From Aquabacterium sp. A3 (GTDB lineage Bacteria; Pseudomonadota; Gammaproteobacteria; Burkholderiales; Burkholderiaceae_C), in assembly GCF_038069945.1 (NCBI RefSeq), contig NZ_JBBPEV010000001.1:1798001-1862000 (forward strand): 64,000 bases of DNA, read 5' to 3'. The position numbers and the translations under genes are program-made. Within the stretch, counting starts at the first letter, position 1. Every line of letters begins with the position of its first letter. Below, piece after piece: positions 45,901 through 52,786 of this stretch. The notes under the pieces are model-generated. The model was not told where the DNA came from. It made no database searches and worked only from the letters and a program-made list of their open reading frames with translations.

Positions 45901-48564
45901 GTACGTGGCCCCGTTGCCTGAGATCACGTTGCGATCGGCAGCGGTGGTGCCGCCCAGCACCAGGTTGGCCCCATGGCTGTACACACCGGCCGAGTTGTTG
46001 GCCTTGGCCGCGCCCGCATCGCTGCCATCGGCATTGAACGAACCGATGTAGTTGCCCACGATGGTCTGGTTGTCCGAGCCCGCAGGCAGGTAGAGGCCGT
46101 AAGACGTGAAGTCGCGAATGACCAGGCCCCGGATGGTGCTGCCGTCCGACGTGGAGCTGAGCTGCAGGCCGTACGCCACCGCGCCATTGCCGTCCAGCAC
46201 GATCAAGGGATGCCCTGCCGCGCCCGTGCCGGGCTGGGTCGAGGCGTCGATCACCACGGCGTCAGAGATCGTGGCCAGCGAGCTGGTGGTGGTGATGACA
46301 TACGCACCGTAGGCATCGACACCCCCCGTGAGGATGTTGAAGCCGATGGTGTCCAGGCCCGCCGTGGTGTTGGCGGCGATCAGCGCCTCGCGCAACGAAA
46401 CCCGCCCATCGCTGCCACCCGAGACCGCGTTGAGTTGCTCAATGGTGAAGGAGCTGCCCAGACCCGTGTCGTTGGTGTCGGCCGTGGTGGTGACCACCAG
46501 CGTGGTGGGCATGTCCAGCACCTGCACCGACAGGGTCTGGGTGTCGGTCAAGCTGCCATCGCTGACGCGCACGATCACGTCGTAGATGTTGTCGGCGCCC
46601 GCATCGGTCGGTGCCTCATGGTCGGGTGCCGACGAGAAGGTGAGCACACCGGTGCTGCTGTTGATGCTGAACCTCGCCGCGTCCGCACCACCCGAGATGC
46701 TGTAGGTCAGCGAGCCGCTGTCGGGGTCGGTGGACGTGACGGTGGTGACCGCCGTCAGCGTTTCATTGACGTAGATGGTGGCGCTGCCGCCGCCACCGTT
46801 GCTGGTGATCGTGGGGGCGTCGTTGACGCGTGTCACGCTCAGGCTCGACGAGGCGGTCGCTGTCTGGCCATATTGATCGGTCAGCGTGACGGTCAGGCCT
46901 CGCGCTGTGGTGGTGGGGTTGTCCGAGCTGTTGTCGTAGCGGATGGAACGCAACACCTCCTGGTACTGCGCCGCGCTGGCGCTGCCCGACAAGGTCAGCA
47001 CCCCGGTGCCGCTGTCGTAGCTGCCCGTGATGGGCGTGGTGTCTTGTGTGAAGCTCAAGGACTCCAGCACGCCATCAGGCCGGTTGTTCAAGCTCACCGT
47101 CATGCCGGTGAGCGTGCCGGCGCCCGCCGTGATCGTGGCATCGGCCACATCGGCGATGGCCGCCGGGATGTTCTCGGTATACGCGCCGCTGTAGTTGTTG
47201 CCCGTGGCGCCAGAGCTGTTGTTGGCGTCCAGGTCCATCGAGGGTGGCGTGGGCGGGGTGAAATCCACGGTCAGCTTGGGACGCTGGCTGACGGTGCCCA
47301 CCTCGGACGAGGCAAACCCCACCCGTGACCCGTAGTCGTCGTTGAAGATGTACCAACCCTGGTTGCTGGCGGGGTCGTTCACCCACGCCTGCACGCTGGC
47401 CACGAGGGCCGCTGTGCTGCCCACGGTGTAGGTCTTGTTGCCGCTTTCTGCCAGGGTCACGTCGGCAATGAGCCGTGCTTCGAGACCGTCCACACCGCCA
47501 CCGCCGCCACCCATCGTGCTCCACGTGGTCGTGTCCGACCAGCTCTCCAGCATGCGGTAAATGCTGAAGGTGGGGTTGGTGAAGGTGGACTGGGCGGTGA
47601 TGGTCAGGGTGAGCGTGACGCTGTTGATGGTCGATCCCTGAGGAATCTGGCCCACGCCTGCGCCCACGATGTCGTTGAACTTGAACAGGATCTGGAAGGG
47701 GTCGTAGGTGCCCGACCGCCCCGCATAGATCGTGGTGTCGGCGGCGTTGTTGTTGGCCGGACCCAGCAGCTCCAGGAACGTGTCCTCGGTGCCGGTGTAG
47801 CCGCTCTCGCCATCCCTGAACGATGCGGTGGCCAGCACGTTGTGCCACTGCCCACCCTCCAGGGTCGCTGCCTGAATCGTCCCCACGCTGTACTCCAGCG
47901 TCCAGTTGCCCGCCAGATCGGTGTGCCCCGTCAGGTCCGTGCTCGCGGCGACATCGGCCCCCGTCAACTCGCCCAATTGCGTCACCAAGGCACGGCCCAG
48001 CTCGGTGGAGGCCAGGTCGCAGCCATACAGCAGCAGGTCTGCGTCGGGCGCCAGGGCACCGCCCCAGGCCGCGACGTCGCCCGCGTGGTCCAGCAGGGTG
48101 TCGGCACTCAGGCGCACACCGCCCAATTGCAGCCCTTCGCCATCACCGTGGGTGATGAGGTGCATCGCACTCAGGCCTTGGTGTTGGGCCAGCGCCGCCT
48201 CGATCTGCGCAAACGCATCTCGCTGACCATCGAGCATCACGACCTGAAGATCACGCTCTGGCGACAGTTGCGCCCGGATCTGCTCGACCAAGCCATGAGC
48301 GTCGGGAACCCCTGCGTCCACGAACACGATCTCGCCACCGTCCGATGGCGACTGTGCGGCCACCACCTCGGCGACGGCGGCCGGGGCCACCCAGGCCTGC
48401 AGCGAGCTCACCTCAGGGGAGGAGCCGGTGTCCAGCAGCGCGGCCCCCGGAAGCAAGACGGCGGCATCGGCTGAAAACAGCAGACGCGACTCGAGCTCTT
48501 CCACCTGGAAGGCCACGGGCGGGGGGGATGGGGGCGAGGGGTGTCGACGCACAGCGGGCCTCAC
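36988..48564 (-). CDS. Giant LEPR-XLL/DUF4347 surface protein with cadherin-like repeats (3858 aa)
   Basis: Probable adhesin. In order: no Sec signal but a LEPR-XLL-type motif at residues 23-33 (ELESRLLFSAD); DUF4347 (about 78-245); a DNRLRE-like beta region (about 248-430); cadherin-like domains; a CSLREA-type segment (VSLREALIAAN) and a right-handed beta-helix with GNYxGTNAAGT units (about 690-1125); a propeller-like stretch with repeated WDGSSWG motifs (about 1225-1640); cadherin domains; 15 tandem repeats of about 106 residues (1906-3494); another cadherin domain; a Pro/Ala linker; and a C-terminal hydrophobic segment (about 3780-3806) followed by PAWRGIDPLPIL. Acidic DxDG-type motifs suggest calcium binding. 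The GTG start overlaps the SecA-like stop (GTGA). The motif and neighbours point to a dedicated export route. Confidence 0.9.
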   Translation of the reverse strand: MRPAVRRHPSPPSPPPVAFQVEELESRLLFSADAAVLLPGAALLDTGSSPEVSSLQAWVAPAAVAEVVAAQSPSDGGEIVFVDAGVPDAHGLVEQIRAQLSPERDLQVVMLDGQRDAFAQIEAALAQHQGLSAMHLITHGDGEGLQLGGVRLSADTLLDHAGDVAAWGGALAPDADLLLYGCDLASTELGRALVTQLGELTGADVAASTDLTGHTDLAGNWTLEYSVGTIQAATLEGGQWHNVLATASFRDGESGYTGTEDTFLELLGPANNNAADTTIYAGRSGTYDPFQILFKFNDIVGAGVGQIPQGSTINSVTLTLTITAQSTFTNPTFSIYRMLESWSDTTTWSTMGGGGGGVDGLEARLIADVTLAESGNKTYTVGSTAALVASVQAWVNDPASNQGWYIFNDDYGSRVGFASSEVGTVSQRPKLTVDFTPPTPPSMDLDANNSSGATGNNYSGAYTENIPAAIADVADATITAGAGTLTGMTVSLNNRPDGVLESLSFTQDTTPITGSYDSGTGVLTLSGSASAAQYQEVLRSIRYDNSSDNPTTTARGLTVTLTDQYGQTATASSSLSVTRVNDAPTITSNGGGGSATIYVNETLTAVTTVTSTDPDSGSLTYSISGGADAARFSINSSTGVLTFSSAPDHEAPTDAGADNIYDVIVRVSDGSLTDTQTLSVQVLDMPTTLVVTTTADTNDTGLGSSFTIEQLNAVSGGSDGRVSLREALIAANTTAGLDTIGFNILTGGVDAYGAYVITTTSSLATISDAVVIDASTQPGTGAAGHPLIVLDGNGAVAYGLQLSSTSDGSTIRGLVIRDFTSYGLYLPAGSDNQTIVGNYIGSFNADGSDAGAAKANNSAGVYSHGANLVLGGTTAADRNVISGNGATYNVYLGTGSNNAVVQGNYLGTNAAGTAVIAGNGSYGLMVESSSTNVTIGGTAAGAGNVISGFTSRGAWITTTGTVTIQGNYFGTNAAGTAALGNVVGLYIDDGGDVVVGGSAAGARNVISGNTSHGIHVTGSGVISIQGNYIGVAADGTSLLGNGGAGVYIAASDVTVGGKNADEGNLIAGNTGAGIAVASGYHNFFYRNSIYGNGGLGIDLGNDGVTANDYNDGDGGANYSNNFPVITSVVTIGDTTFIKGSIDWYTGGEPIYIELFASPSADASGYGEGRTYLGAVQVSTDTNGDATFSLAVTGASVGDWITAVANVEGGFTGASEFSLAVQAVSLANAPRGKAIWNNNDRFFQYTADWNGTSFNPTGVTGVDLGDDITMMAAAEAPTRNEIILIGSADVSGRILAVIWDGSTWSSVLSIPIASPSATASSHFSFAVAYENESGDAMLVWDNGNTAGLGLSYATWDGSNWSSVNTIAMPVTGEPVHLRLANQPGSDQMVLVGQTTAASNNQFAMVWNGASWGNVVTLGTNSSQQYFETQVAYEAQSGRAMVLYDASASNSSDLQYRLWDGLSWSTEQTVTAPAGITATSELYSTAIASDSGSNRIAIAAKNALEEVWLAVWDGSSWGDKLVATTSGVELVEDHPTMSLAFETQSGDLLAAYGKSAGPNVYYRTWSSGSGWSSELTGPSMGGTDVPYVVKLYADPHSNSVMMGVQDNAQDLHYVLWNGSSWGAVQTVETTTGETYRENFTYVWYENAAPVISNLSGDTMVHTASQGAAVIDQGTGASVVDPDSTGYEGGNLTVSIAAGGVPAQDVLGIRDQGHGAGQIGVSGANVSYGGTVIGTFTGGVSGNDLVITLNALADDAAVTALVANITYNNLSGSPTVGARTVRFTVTDGMGVSSTPVDTTVIATLANTAPTLTSGSTASVAENSTAVMTVTATDADVPTQTLTYSIVGGDDAARFSINSSTGVLTFVSAPNYESPDDIGGDRVYHVTVQVSDGALTGTQAIAVTVTDVDEFDVGAVTDGNVAANQVAENAANGSTVGITATATDADGSTNTITYSLSNNAGGRFAINASTGVVTVADGSQLNYEAATSHGITVLATSADGSSSSQSFTINLTDVDEFDVGAVTDSNAAANQVAENAANGSTVGITATASDADGSTNTITYSLSNDAGGRFAINASTGVVTVADGSQLNYEAATSHGITVLATSADGSTSSQSFTINLTDVDEFDVGAVTDSNATANQVAENAANGSTVGITATASDADGSNNTVTYSLSNDAGGRFAINASTGVVTVADGSQLNYEAATSHGITVLATSADGSTNSQSFTINLTDVDEFNVGAVTDSNAAANQVAENAANGSTVGITATASDADGSNNTVTYSLSNDAGGRFAINASTGVVTVADGSQLNYEAATSHSITVLATSADGSSSSQSFTINLTDVDEFDVSAVSDVNAAANEIAENASNGDAVGITALASDADATTNTITYSLMDDAGGRFTINASTGVVTVANASLLDYETDTSHNLTVLATSADGSSSSQGFTIQVLDRSEAGVGAVSDTDAAADQVAENAANGTAVAITAQAIDPDVLDTVTYSLSDDAGGRFAIDVNTGVVTVADGGLLDREAAASHQISVVATSTDGSSTSRNFTINLVDVDEFDVGAVTDGDGAANQVAENAANGSAVGITAQASDTDATSNTITYSLDDDAGGRFAINASTGVVTVADGSLLDREAAASHDITVRATSADTSSSTQVFTINLVDVNEADISAVSDADAGANTVLENAANGSTVGITAQATDADATNSAVTYSLSDDAGGRFAINASTGVITVADGSALNREADATHDITVVATSADGSSSSQVFTISVGDVDEFDVSAVSDVDAGANELAENATNGSAVGITAQASDADATTNAIAYSLTDDAGGRFAIDASTGVVTVADGSQLNYEAATSHSITVLATSADGSSSAQSYTINLSDVDEFDVGAVSDSNAAANQVAENATNGSIVGLTALASDADGSNNTITYGLFDDAGGRFAIDASTGVVTVANGGLLDAESAASHDITVRALSSDGSSSTQVFTILVGDVDEFDVGAVSDANAASDQVVENAANGSTVGITASASDADASTSAINYSLTDDAGGRFAINASTGVVTVANGSALDREAAASHDITVLATSADGSTNSQTFTIHVGDVDEFDVSAVSDADATANQVAENAANGSTVGITAQASDADATGSTITYSLSANAGGRFAINASTGVVTVANGSLLNHEAATSHSITVVATSADGSSSSQSYLIQVSDVNEFAVGAVSDADVAANVVSENAANGSTVGITAYAVDADGSNNTVSYSLSDDAGGRFTIDASTGVVTVANGSLLDHESSTSHAITVRADSSDGSFSTQGFTISLADVDEFDVSAVVDTNATVNALAENAANGSLVGITAQATDADGSNNAVTYSLSDDAGGRFAIDAGTGVVTVANGSLLDYEAATSHDITVLATSADGSTSAQGFTIGLNDVDEFDVGAMTDSDAAANQVPENAVNGSTVGITALASDADGSNHTITYSLSDAAGGRFAIDASTGVVTVADGGQLDHEVASSHSITVLATSADGSSSSQTFVINLLDVNDNTPLITSLGGGPSGAVSVNENTLAVTTMSATDADLGDTLTYSIVGGADASLFVVDANSGALRFLAAPDHEAPADADGNNVYEVQVAVNDGVHLVTQQVAVTVADVPESSSPTGEVPPPTAPPVTPAPPAPATPTLDEPARIEPPAADPSVVDDTGADSGTEQEAPDTSPGGEALLGVPGLVADALGAPSGVSASSANAGAGGVTPASPTDYRWTWQGVVFEPDAWLSSSPVQVLIQAIEVAQQATDGAPGRPDAVPVDIGLGQLSAWPPASGDLSLTLDAQAMQLGGVALSAGAVWWAVRTSGVLASMAVSAPAWRGIDPLPILSRERDDDALPSEPDDAAGGAEALFDGLRADRAVVDIEPA
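38083..42849 (-). repeat. Fifteen tandem 318-bp repeats inside the giant surface-protein gene
   Basis: I count 15 in-frame units of about 318 bp, each encoding a cadherin-like module with the pattern ENAANGSTVGITA, YSLSDDAGGRFAI, TGVVTVADGS and SADGSSSSQ. The first four units are nearly identical to each other, the others more diverged, which points to recent duplication at the 5' end of the array. Such arrays change length by recombination and are difficult to assemble from short reads. Confidence 0.92.
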
Positions 48565-50582
48565 CGATCCCAGGGATGATGCCCGGTCCAGGCCAGGCGC
48601 TCGCCTTGTCGGTCCTCATGGGCCAGACCCTGCCAGCGGGCCTGCACCTGCGCACGCGCGTGGTGCGCCTGAACGGCCGCCAGGGTGCAGCACCAGGCCC
48701 ACGACCACGCCCCGGGCAAGGTGGCCACGAGCACGCGGGCCCACCATGGGCAAGACCGCCAGAGTGCATCACGTCGGCTGAGCCAGCGCTCATGGGCGCC
48801 AGGCTGCCCACCGCGACCGGCGCGGCCCGCCAGTTGCCGAGCCACCCGACCGGACAGCAACAGGCCCACGCTGAGCACCTGCAATCCGCCTCGGGCCGCG
48901 ACGGCCTCGGGCACGGGAACGTCGGTGCCCCGTCCCGCCATCTGGGTGGCCACGGTGATCGCCCCGGGCTGTCCGGCCCGGGCCACGATGCCCGCCTCGT
49001 CGGCGTCGTCCCGGGCATTGAGCACCCGGGGCGCCAGACCCGCCAGGCGCAGCGCCGAGGCCACCTCGTCGGATTCGGCCACCGACCGGGTGCCCACCAG
49101 CACCGGCAAGCCCTCGGCGTGCAGCTGGCCCACACGATGGGCCACGGATTGCCACAGCGCGTGGTCGTCTTGGCGGACCCTCACACCACGCTCCACCCGC
49201 TGCACCGGACGATGCGGGGCCACGCGCACCACGGGCACGCCGTACACCGCCAGCATCTCGGCGCGGGCCTCCCACAGCGTGCCACTCTGGCCGCACAGCC
49301 GCAGGTAGCGCGGAAAGAACTGCTGGTAGCTCAGTTGCTGAAGGGTCTCGGTCAGGGGAGCGGGGCTCAGGCCTTCCTTGAGGGCCACCAGCTGATGCAG
49401 GCCACGTGACCAATGGCGGCCTTCGGCGCGTCGACCCGTGAAGGCATCGACGATCTGGATCTCGCCATCGTGCACGACATAGTGCACGTCGCGCTGGTGG
49501 CTGTGCAAGGCCGTCAGGGCCAGGGTGATGATCTCTTCGCGCCAACGCCGCAGCCGCCAGTCGCCGCCCAGCGACTGGGCACGGGCGCGCAACCAGTCAC
49601 GCCCCACCTCGGTCAGTTGCCAGCGACCGGGCAGATGTTCCACCGCATGCACGTTCACCTGCATCTGCCGGGCCAGGAACAGCGCCACCCGGTGACGCTG
49701 GGCCAGGTCATCGGCCACCTGGCGAGACAGGATCATGGGCACCGTGGCCTCGTCGACCAGGGCGCCATCGGCCTCGTCCAGCACGGCCATGCACAGGCCG
49801 CGCAGCACGGGGCGCTCATGCCCCAGCCCCGCCCGGGCGTTGTCTTGCGCACCCAGGCGATCACGCAGGTGATCGAAGGCCACCTCACGGGCGCTGGCGT
49901 GCACCACCTCGCACTGGTAGGCCTCACGCCGCGCATCGGGCTCATCGCTGGCCTGGATCAATCCGACACGCAGGCCCAGCAAGGCGTACACCGGAGACCA
50001 CTGTTCGGCGTCCCGTGCGGCCAGGTAGTCGTTGGCCGTGAGCACATGCACCGGCACGCCAGCCAGTGCCGCCACACCGGCCGTGAGCACGGCCACGACC
50101 GACTTGCCTTCGCCAGTGGCCAGCTCGACCAGCACGTTCGAGAGCATCAGCACGGCGGCATGCACCTGGGCGTCACGCACCGTCAGCCCCGAGTGGCGGC
50201 GCAGCGCCTCGGCCACCACGGCCAAGGGCTCGACCAGATGCGCCAAGCCCAGGCCATGGCGAACCAGGCCCAGGCGTGCATGCTGCACCCGCTGGGTGAA
50301 CGCCGTGGGCGGCGTGGTGGCCAGCGCCTCGGCGCGGCGCAGCACCTGCTGCACGATCACCTGGCAGCGGGCCGCCGACGGCGGCGGCTCCTGGTGCCGC
50401 CAGCGACGCCACCAGTCAGCCACCGTGGCGGGGCCACGCTGCGCGACATTCATCATGGGATAGGTGCCCCACAGAGGGCCCGGGCGCGGCACCCAATGGG
50501 CCTGGCGCACGCCATCGGCCAGAACCTGACGGTGGGTGGTGGGCGCCGCTGCGCGCCAGGAAGAGTGCAACAAGGTGGGCAT
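48561..50582 (-). CDS. Shortened SecA-like ATPase
   Basis: A 673-residue homologue of the SecA motor. Walker A is TGEGKS (156-161, SecA has TGEGKT), followed by LTANDYLAARDAE, the Walker B VLDEADGALVDEA (268-279), IVDAFTGRRAEGRHWSRGLHQ, TQMAGRGTDV and LAGRAGRGGQPG. Both ATPase folds are therefore kept. It is about 230 residues shorter than E. coli SecA and lacks the C-terminal zinc motif; helical scaffold and wing parts appear reduced. It has no membrane segment that I can assign with confidence. Overlap with the giant gene (GTGA) and neighbours suggest that it powers or guides export of that protein rather than general secretion. Confidence 0.9.
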   Translation of the reverse strand: MPTLLHSSWRAAAPTTHRQVLADGVRQAHWVPRPGPLWGTYPMMNVAQRGPATVADWWRRWRHQEPPPSAARCQVIVQQVLRRAEALATTPPTAFTQRVQHARLGLVRHGLGLAHLVEPLAVVAEALRRHSGLTVRDAQVHAAVLMLSNVLVELATGEGKSVVAVLTAGVAALAGVPVHVLTANDYLAARDAEQWSPVYALLGLRVGLIQASDEPDARREAYQCEVVHASAREVAFDHLRDRLGAQDNARAGLGHERPVLRGLCMAVLDEADGALVDEATVPMILSRQVADDLAQRHRVALFLARQMQVNVHAVEHLPGRWQLTEVGRDWLRARAQSLGGDWRLRRWREEIITLALTALHSHQRDVHYVVHDGEIQIVDAFTGRRAEGRHWSRGLHQLVALKEGLSPAPLTETLQQLSYQQFFPRYLRLCGQSGTLWEARAEMLAVYGVPVVRVAPHRPVQRVERGVRVRQDDHALWQSVAHRVGQLHAEGLPVLVGTRSVAESDEVASALRLAGLAPRVLNARDDADEAGIVARAGQPGAITVATQMAGRGTDVPVPEAVAARGGLQVLSVGLLLSGRVARQLAGRAGRGGQPGAHERWLSRRDALWRSCPWWARVLVATLPGAWSWAWCCTLAAVQAHHARAQVQARWQGLAHEDRQGERLAWTGHHPWDR

Positions 50583-50593
50583 GCAACACCTCC

Positions 50594-52777
50594 TCAGGCC
50601 AGCTGGGCAAACTGCCTCAAGAGCAGTTGCCGAAGTCGGAAGAACAGTTGCTGCGCCAGAGATTGCTCAGGCAGGTTGAGCTTGACCTGGGCGCGCGCGC
50701 CAACGCGTGCGTGGTCGCGCGTGGGCACGTCCAGCTCGACGACGAACACAGGCCGCAGGGGCTTCAAGCCCTCGGGATCGGCCGGGTCGGTGGGCACGGG
50801 CCCACCTTGCAAAGCACCCAGTGAGGGTGTGGGCAGACGCTCCAGTGCCGCCGGGGCCTGGCGCAGCAGGCGCGCCGCGTGAACCTGGCCACGCTGGTCG
50901 GCCAGCATCACTTCGGGTCGGGCCGTTGACGCTTCAGCGCCTTCCAGCGCCTGCCGCCACAGACCGACGTCATCGTCGTCGATCAAGGCCAGCACGCGGG
51001 CACCATGGGCGGGCAGCACGTGGGCCAGCGTCTCGCCCTGCTGCACATGGCGCAGCAAGCCATCCTGGGCGGTGGGCAGCACAAACACGCCGGGGGCCTG
51101 CGCCCGCAGCACCAGGCGCTGCAGGCGTTGCTGCACATCCGCCAGCGCGGCCTGATCGCGGGCCAAGGCTTCCTGAGCCTGACCCACGCGCACCGGGTCA
51201 TGCCCCCAGGCCGCGCTGCGTTCGGCCTCCAGCGCCGCGATGCGGGCCTGCAGCACCGCTGCATCGGCCACGAGCTCATCCGAGCTCAGGCGCAACAGCG
51301 GCTGACCCAGCTGCACGCGCTCACCATCGCGCGCCAGCACCGCGTCGACCCGTGCCGCGTGGGGTGCACGCAGGATGACCGCGTCGGGCAGCCACACCAG
51401 GCCCTGTGCGTGCAAGGAGGGCGACCACGGCCACCACAAGGTCAACAGCACCAGCGCCAGAACCAAGGCCGTGAGCGCCCAACGCGCCAGGCCCCGCGCA
51501 GCGCCCAGTTCGGGCAGGCTGACGGTCTCCTTGACCCAGGTCAGCACCGGCGACAGCAGCAGCGCCCAGACCATCCACAAGCCCACCGCCCAAGACAGCC
51601 ACGGTGACCAGTGGCCCAGCCACTGCATCACCATGACCGACACCACCAGCCGCCACCACCAGGCCAGCGGCGCATACAGCCACAGGGCCCAGCGCTCACG
51701 CATGTCGGTGGCCGGGCTTGCTGCCGTCGATGCGCGCTGCCCCACACACCACAACAGCAGTTGCTGCAGATGCCGGCGCCAGTGGCGCGTGCTGCGTGGC
51801 CCCAGATTGGGCAGGTCCAGCACATCGCACATCAGGTGATAGCCGTCATAGCGCATCAATGGGTTGCCATTGAACAAGAGGGTAGACACCCCGCCCAGCA
51901 GCATGGTCACGAGCGCCATGTCTCGCACCAGACCGGGCTCCACCACCAGCCACGCGAACATGGCCAGCGCCGCCACCGCCAGCTCCACGGCCATCCCGGC
52001 GGCCACGATGGTGGCCCGCTGCCACCGGCTGGCCAGGCGCAAGGCGTCCGTGGCGTCCACATGGGGCAAGGGCATCAACAACAAAAAGGTCACGCCCACC
52101 TCGCGTGACTCACAGCCATAGCGGCGCAAGGCCAGGGCGTGTCCAGCTTCGTGCAAGGCCTTCATCAAGGGATAGATCAGCCACATCATCAACAGCACAT
52201 GCGGCTGTCCCAGGCTGTACTGCGCTTGCGCCCACAACTCGGGCTGATGGCGCCAGGCCAGCACCCCTGCAGCGCACACAGAGAGCAGCCACAACCAGGC
52301 CACCGGCGCACCAAACAGCAGCCGCGCCCATGCGCCCATGCGCTGCATCCAAGGCATGGGGTCGAACAAGCGCACCCGAAACGACAATGGATTGACCCGT
52401 GCGCGCCGCTCTGCCTGTGTGCGCCGCTCTGCCTGGGCCAGCAGCCGGCGCAGATCCGGCATGTGCTCGGCCTGCAGCAGGTCGCCCTCGGCCAGCTGGG
52501 CGAGCATGGTCATCACCTCGTCCTGTGTGGGGGCGTCATCGCCGAGCTGTTCGATCAGGTCTTTCCAGATGGCATCGATGCTGTGTTCGCCATCGAGGCG
52601 ACCGACCAGTTCGTAGGCACGCGCATGCACGCGGTGAAATCGACCAGATGCCGCGTTGTACAGCACATACCAGCCCTGCCCTCGCGACGGCTGTCGGTGC
52701 ACCCGAACCTGCGGGCGCAACTGCGCGTGCAAGCCGGCGATGCGGAACCAATGGGGCGACAACAGGGCATCGTGCAT
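50594..52777 (-). CDS. PqqD-like / M50 metalloprotease / membrane fusion hybrid protein
   Basis: A 727-residue membrane protein. Residues 30-105 resemble a PqqD-type domain (WYVLYNAASGRFHRVH, then a helical part). A polytopic section follows (about 150-440) with the zinc motif HEAGH at 209-213 and a third-ligand segment NPLMRYDGYHLMCD with Asp311, both typical of M50 site-2 proteases. The C-terminal third (about 450-720) is a lipoyl/coiled-coil adaptor as in HlyD. This hybrid family accompanies peptide or protein export loci. It might process or escort the giant protein. Stop-overlapping GAGGA precedes the ATG; it lies 11 bp before the SecA-like gene. Confidence 0.9.
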   Translation of the reverse strand: MHDALLSPHWFRIAGLHAQLRPQVRVHRQPSRGQGWYVLYNAASGRFHRVHARAYELVGRLDGEHSIDAIWKDLIEQLGDDAPTQDEVMTMLAQLAEGDLLQAEHMPDLRRLLAQAERRTQAERRARVNPLSFRVRLFDPMPWMQRMGAWARLLFGAPVAWLWLLSVCAAGVLAWRHQPELWAQAQYSLGQPHVLLMMWLIYPLMKALHEAGHALALRRYGCESREVGVTFLLLMPLPHVDATDALRLASRWQRATIVAAGMAVELAVAALAMFAWLVVEPGLVRDMALVTMLLGGVSTLLFNGNPLMRYDGYHLMCDVLDLPNLGPRSTRHWRRHLQQLLLWCVGQRASTAASPATDMRERWALWLYAPLAWWWRLVVSVMVMQWLGHWSPWLSWAVGLWMVWALLLSPVLTWVKETVSLPELGAARGLARWALTALVLALVLLTLWWPWSPSLHAQGLVWLPDAVILRAPHAARVDAVLARDGERVQLGQPLLRLSSDELVADAAVLQARIAALEAERSAAWGHDPVRVGQAQEALARDQAALADVQQRLQRLVLRAQAPGVFVLPTAQDGLLRHVQQGETLAHVLPAHGARVLALIDDDDVGLWRQALEGAEASTARPEVMLADQRGQVHAARLLRQAPAALERLPTPSLGALQGGPVPTDPADPEGLKPLRPVFVVELDVPTRDHARVGARAQVKLNLPEQSLAQQLFFRLRQLLLRQFAQLA

Positions 52778-52786
52778 GTCCGGTCC

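Noticed and set aside
48561..50582. Housekeeping secA
   Set aside because: Too short, lacks the zinc-binding tail, and is embedded and overlapping in the giant-protein operon rather than near cell-division or mutT genes.
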